Assembly (NCBI GenBank): GCA_965230005.1
Contig: OZ245934.1
Location: forward strand, 2,356,001 to 2,420,000
Length of the DNA stretch: 64,000 bases
From: SZUA-309 sp965230005
GTDB taxonomy: Bacteria; Pseudomonadota; Gammaproteobacteria; Pseudomonadales; Azotimanducaceae
Reading direction: 5' to 3'
The translations under genes and the position numbers were made by a program. Under the pieces are notes generated by a model. It was not told where the DNA came from, did not search any database, and worked only from the letters and a program-made list of their open reading frames with translations. Positions 62,965-64,000 of the stretch are shown piece by piece; the first letter of the stretch is position 1, and each line of letters begins with the position of its first letter.

Positions 62965-63001
62965 TCGACGATGCGATGGCGCCTCTCGGCGCAAAGATCG
63001 T

Positions 63002-64000
63002 TCAGCCTCCCGCCGCGGCGCTTCGCTCAGCCGCACGCTCATCCAGCACCGCCCGGATTTTCGCGTGCTCCGCCTCGTCGAGTTTGAAGCGGCGGAAAAG
63101 AAAAGCGCCGATGGCGTAACAGACCAGCGGGAAGAGCCCGTAGAGCGTCATCATGGCCACCTGCACGGTCATGGTCTGTGCCTCGTTGGGCACGAAGCCG
63201 GCGAACTGCAGAACGAAGCCCGTGAGCAGCAGCATCACCCCCGTGGCGCCTTTGTAGACGAAGTTCCAGGCGGCGAAGTAGGACCCTTCTTTCCGTTCCC
63301 CGGTCACCATCTCGTCGTAGTCGATCACATCGCCCTGGATAGACGGCGACAAGGTGCCCCCGCAGCCAGCGGCTAGGCCGGCGAAGAAAGCCGCGACACA
63401 GATATAGATGATTTTTGCGGTGACGCCGTCAATGGCCAGCAGCGCAAACATGGAACCGAAGGAAGCACCGGTGAGCAGCATGGAGAACATCCACAGGCGC
63501 ACCTTACCGAAGCGCCGGGACAGCGGAATCCACAGCGGCACGGACAGGGACGACGGCAGCATGTAGCAGAGAATCATCACCGGTGCCCAGAGCGGCGCGC
63601 CGATAACGTACTGGGCCACGTAGAGCGTCAGGGCAGCAATGGCCGCCGAACCGACCTGTTCGATGAAGGTGACCACGATCAGCAGGCGGGCGTGCGGGTT
63701 CCGCCAGACGTCGCGGAAGGCGTGGAACGGGTTGGCGTTCACGCGCCCCTGATAGTCCGGGCGTTCCTTGAGGCGACCGACCGCGAGGAGAATCAGCAGG
63801 ACCATGGCCCCGGAGGCGAGGAAAGCCAGTTCCTCGGCGGCCGCCCGAACGACTTCCCGGCCCTCCTGCTCCGCGGAGATCAGCAGATAGAAGCTGATCA
63901 GCGACAGAATCGAGCCGAAGGTATAGAAGCCGTGACGCACGCCGAAGAGCCGACTTCGTTCGTGGTAACTGCTCGAAAGCTCGGCACCGAGCGACAGATG
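63002..64000 (-). CDS. MFS transporter, GPH (glycoside-pentoside-hexuronide) type, 5' end cut
   Basis: About 333 residues are visible and the frame stays open to the window edge. The visible start reads GAELSSSYHERSRLFGVRHG, the cytoplasmic loop after helix 2 in GPH transporters (E-L-x-x-D/S-Y-x-E-R-x-R). The C-terminus is about 25 hydrophilic residues (FRRFKLDEAEHAKIRAVLDE). The protein would import a sugar or glycoside with a cation. Whole length would be near 460 residues. Confidence 0.88.
   Translation of the reverse strand, partial: HLSLGAELSSSYHERSRLFGVRHGFYTFGSILSLISFYLLISAEQEGREVVRAAAEELAFLASGAMVLLILLAVGRLKERPDYQGRVNANPFHAFRDVWRNPHARLLIVVTFIEQVGSAAIAALTLYVAQYVIGAPLWAPVMILCYMLPSSLSVPLWIPLSRRFGKVRLWMFSMLLTGASFGSMFALLAIDGVTAKIIYICVAAFFAGLAAGCGGTLSPSIQGDVIDYDEMVTGERKEGSYFAAWNFVYKGATGVMLLLTGFVLQFAGFVPNEAQTMTVQVAMMTLYGLFPLVCYAIGAFLFRRFKLDEAEHAKIRAVLDERAAERSAAAGG

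Overview
The window is one continuous stretch of high-GC, gene-dense bacterial chromosome. Its core genes point to a gammaproteobacterium: a dapA-bamC pair, a pqi-type MCE lipid-transport operon, tusA-like, perM-like, bepA-like, nadA and an MltB-type transglycosylase. Genus cannot be read from the sequence. The many acyl-CoA, monooxygenase, Rieske and desaturase genes suggest an aerobic heterotroph that uses lipids, hydrocarbons or steroid-like compounds; that is inference. The left and right edges each cut a gene (DUF917 and an MFS transporter).

Layout. 1-4.7 kb: a translationally coupled codB-like permease / hydantoinase-oxoprolinase / DUF917 operon with a LysR gene. 4.8-14.0 kb: an inorganic-carbon island. 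It holds a beta-carbonic anhydrase and a SulP transporter on the plus strand. Facing them is a four-gene minus-strand cassette, dabB-dabA-usp-unknown, in which every junction is a 1- or 4-base stop/start overlap; a NhaR-like LysR gene diverges from dabB. No RuBisCO is present in the window. 14.0-16.3 kb: a TMEM220-like protein and a TonB-dependent receptor. 16.6 kb: tRNA-Ser(CGA). 16.8-23.2 kb: an A/T-richer surface-glycan cluster (bifunctional glycosyltransferase, membrane-anchored coiled-coil sulfotransferase, ABC permease and ATPase with a Wzt-like C-terminus). It looks acquired or under different selection.

23.6-35.8 kb is conserved housekeeping: DUF899; the long operon dapA-bamC-MBL-pqiA(N)-pqiA(C)-pqiB-pqiC; perM-like and tusA-like genes; bepA-like; nadA with a tandemly duplicated 3' end; and a glutathione-synthetase-like ATP-grasp gene. 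36-38.4 kb: a type II (eukaryote-like) glutamine synthetase behind an NtrC-like site and followed by a strong terminator, then a Ser/Thr kinase with a degenerate glycine loop.

38.5-64 kb is a catabolic region: two MFE-2-like SDRs, an acyl-CoA dehydrogenase/TetR/hotdog trio, a BVMO divergent from a PhyH/TetR/acyl-CoA ligase/nitroreductase operon, and a TetR divergent from a small membrane protein/desaturase/Rieske oxygenase operon. Three visible palindromes (40293-40316, 44739-44769, 49326-49360) lie where the three TetR proteins would be expected to bind. The right end has a D-aminoacylase-like amidohydrolase, two MFS transporters, an APH-fold kinase with a Ser/Lys repeat, two envelope or secreted proteins (DUF3187, DUF4124), a phosphoesterase and a lytic transglycosylase.

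Start codons were chosen by Shine-Dalgarno match, overlap with the upstream gene and signal-peptide position; alternatives are given where they matter. All family names come from reading the proteins by eye; no database search was run.
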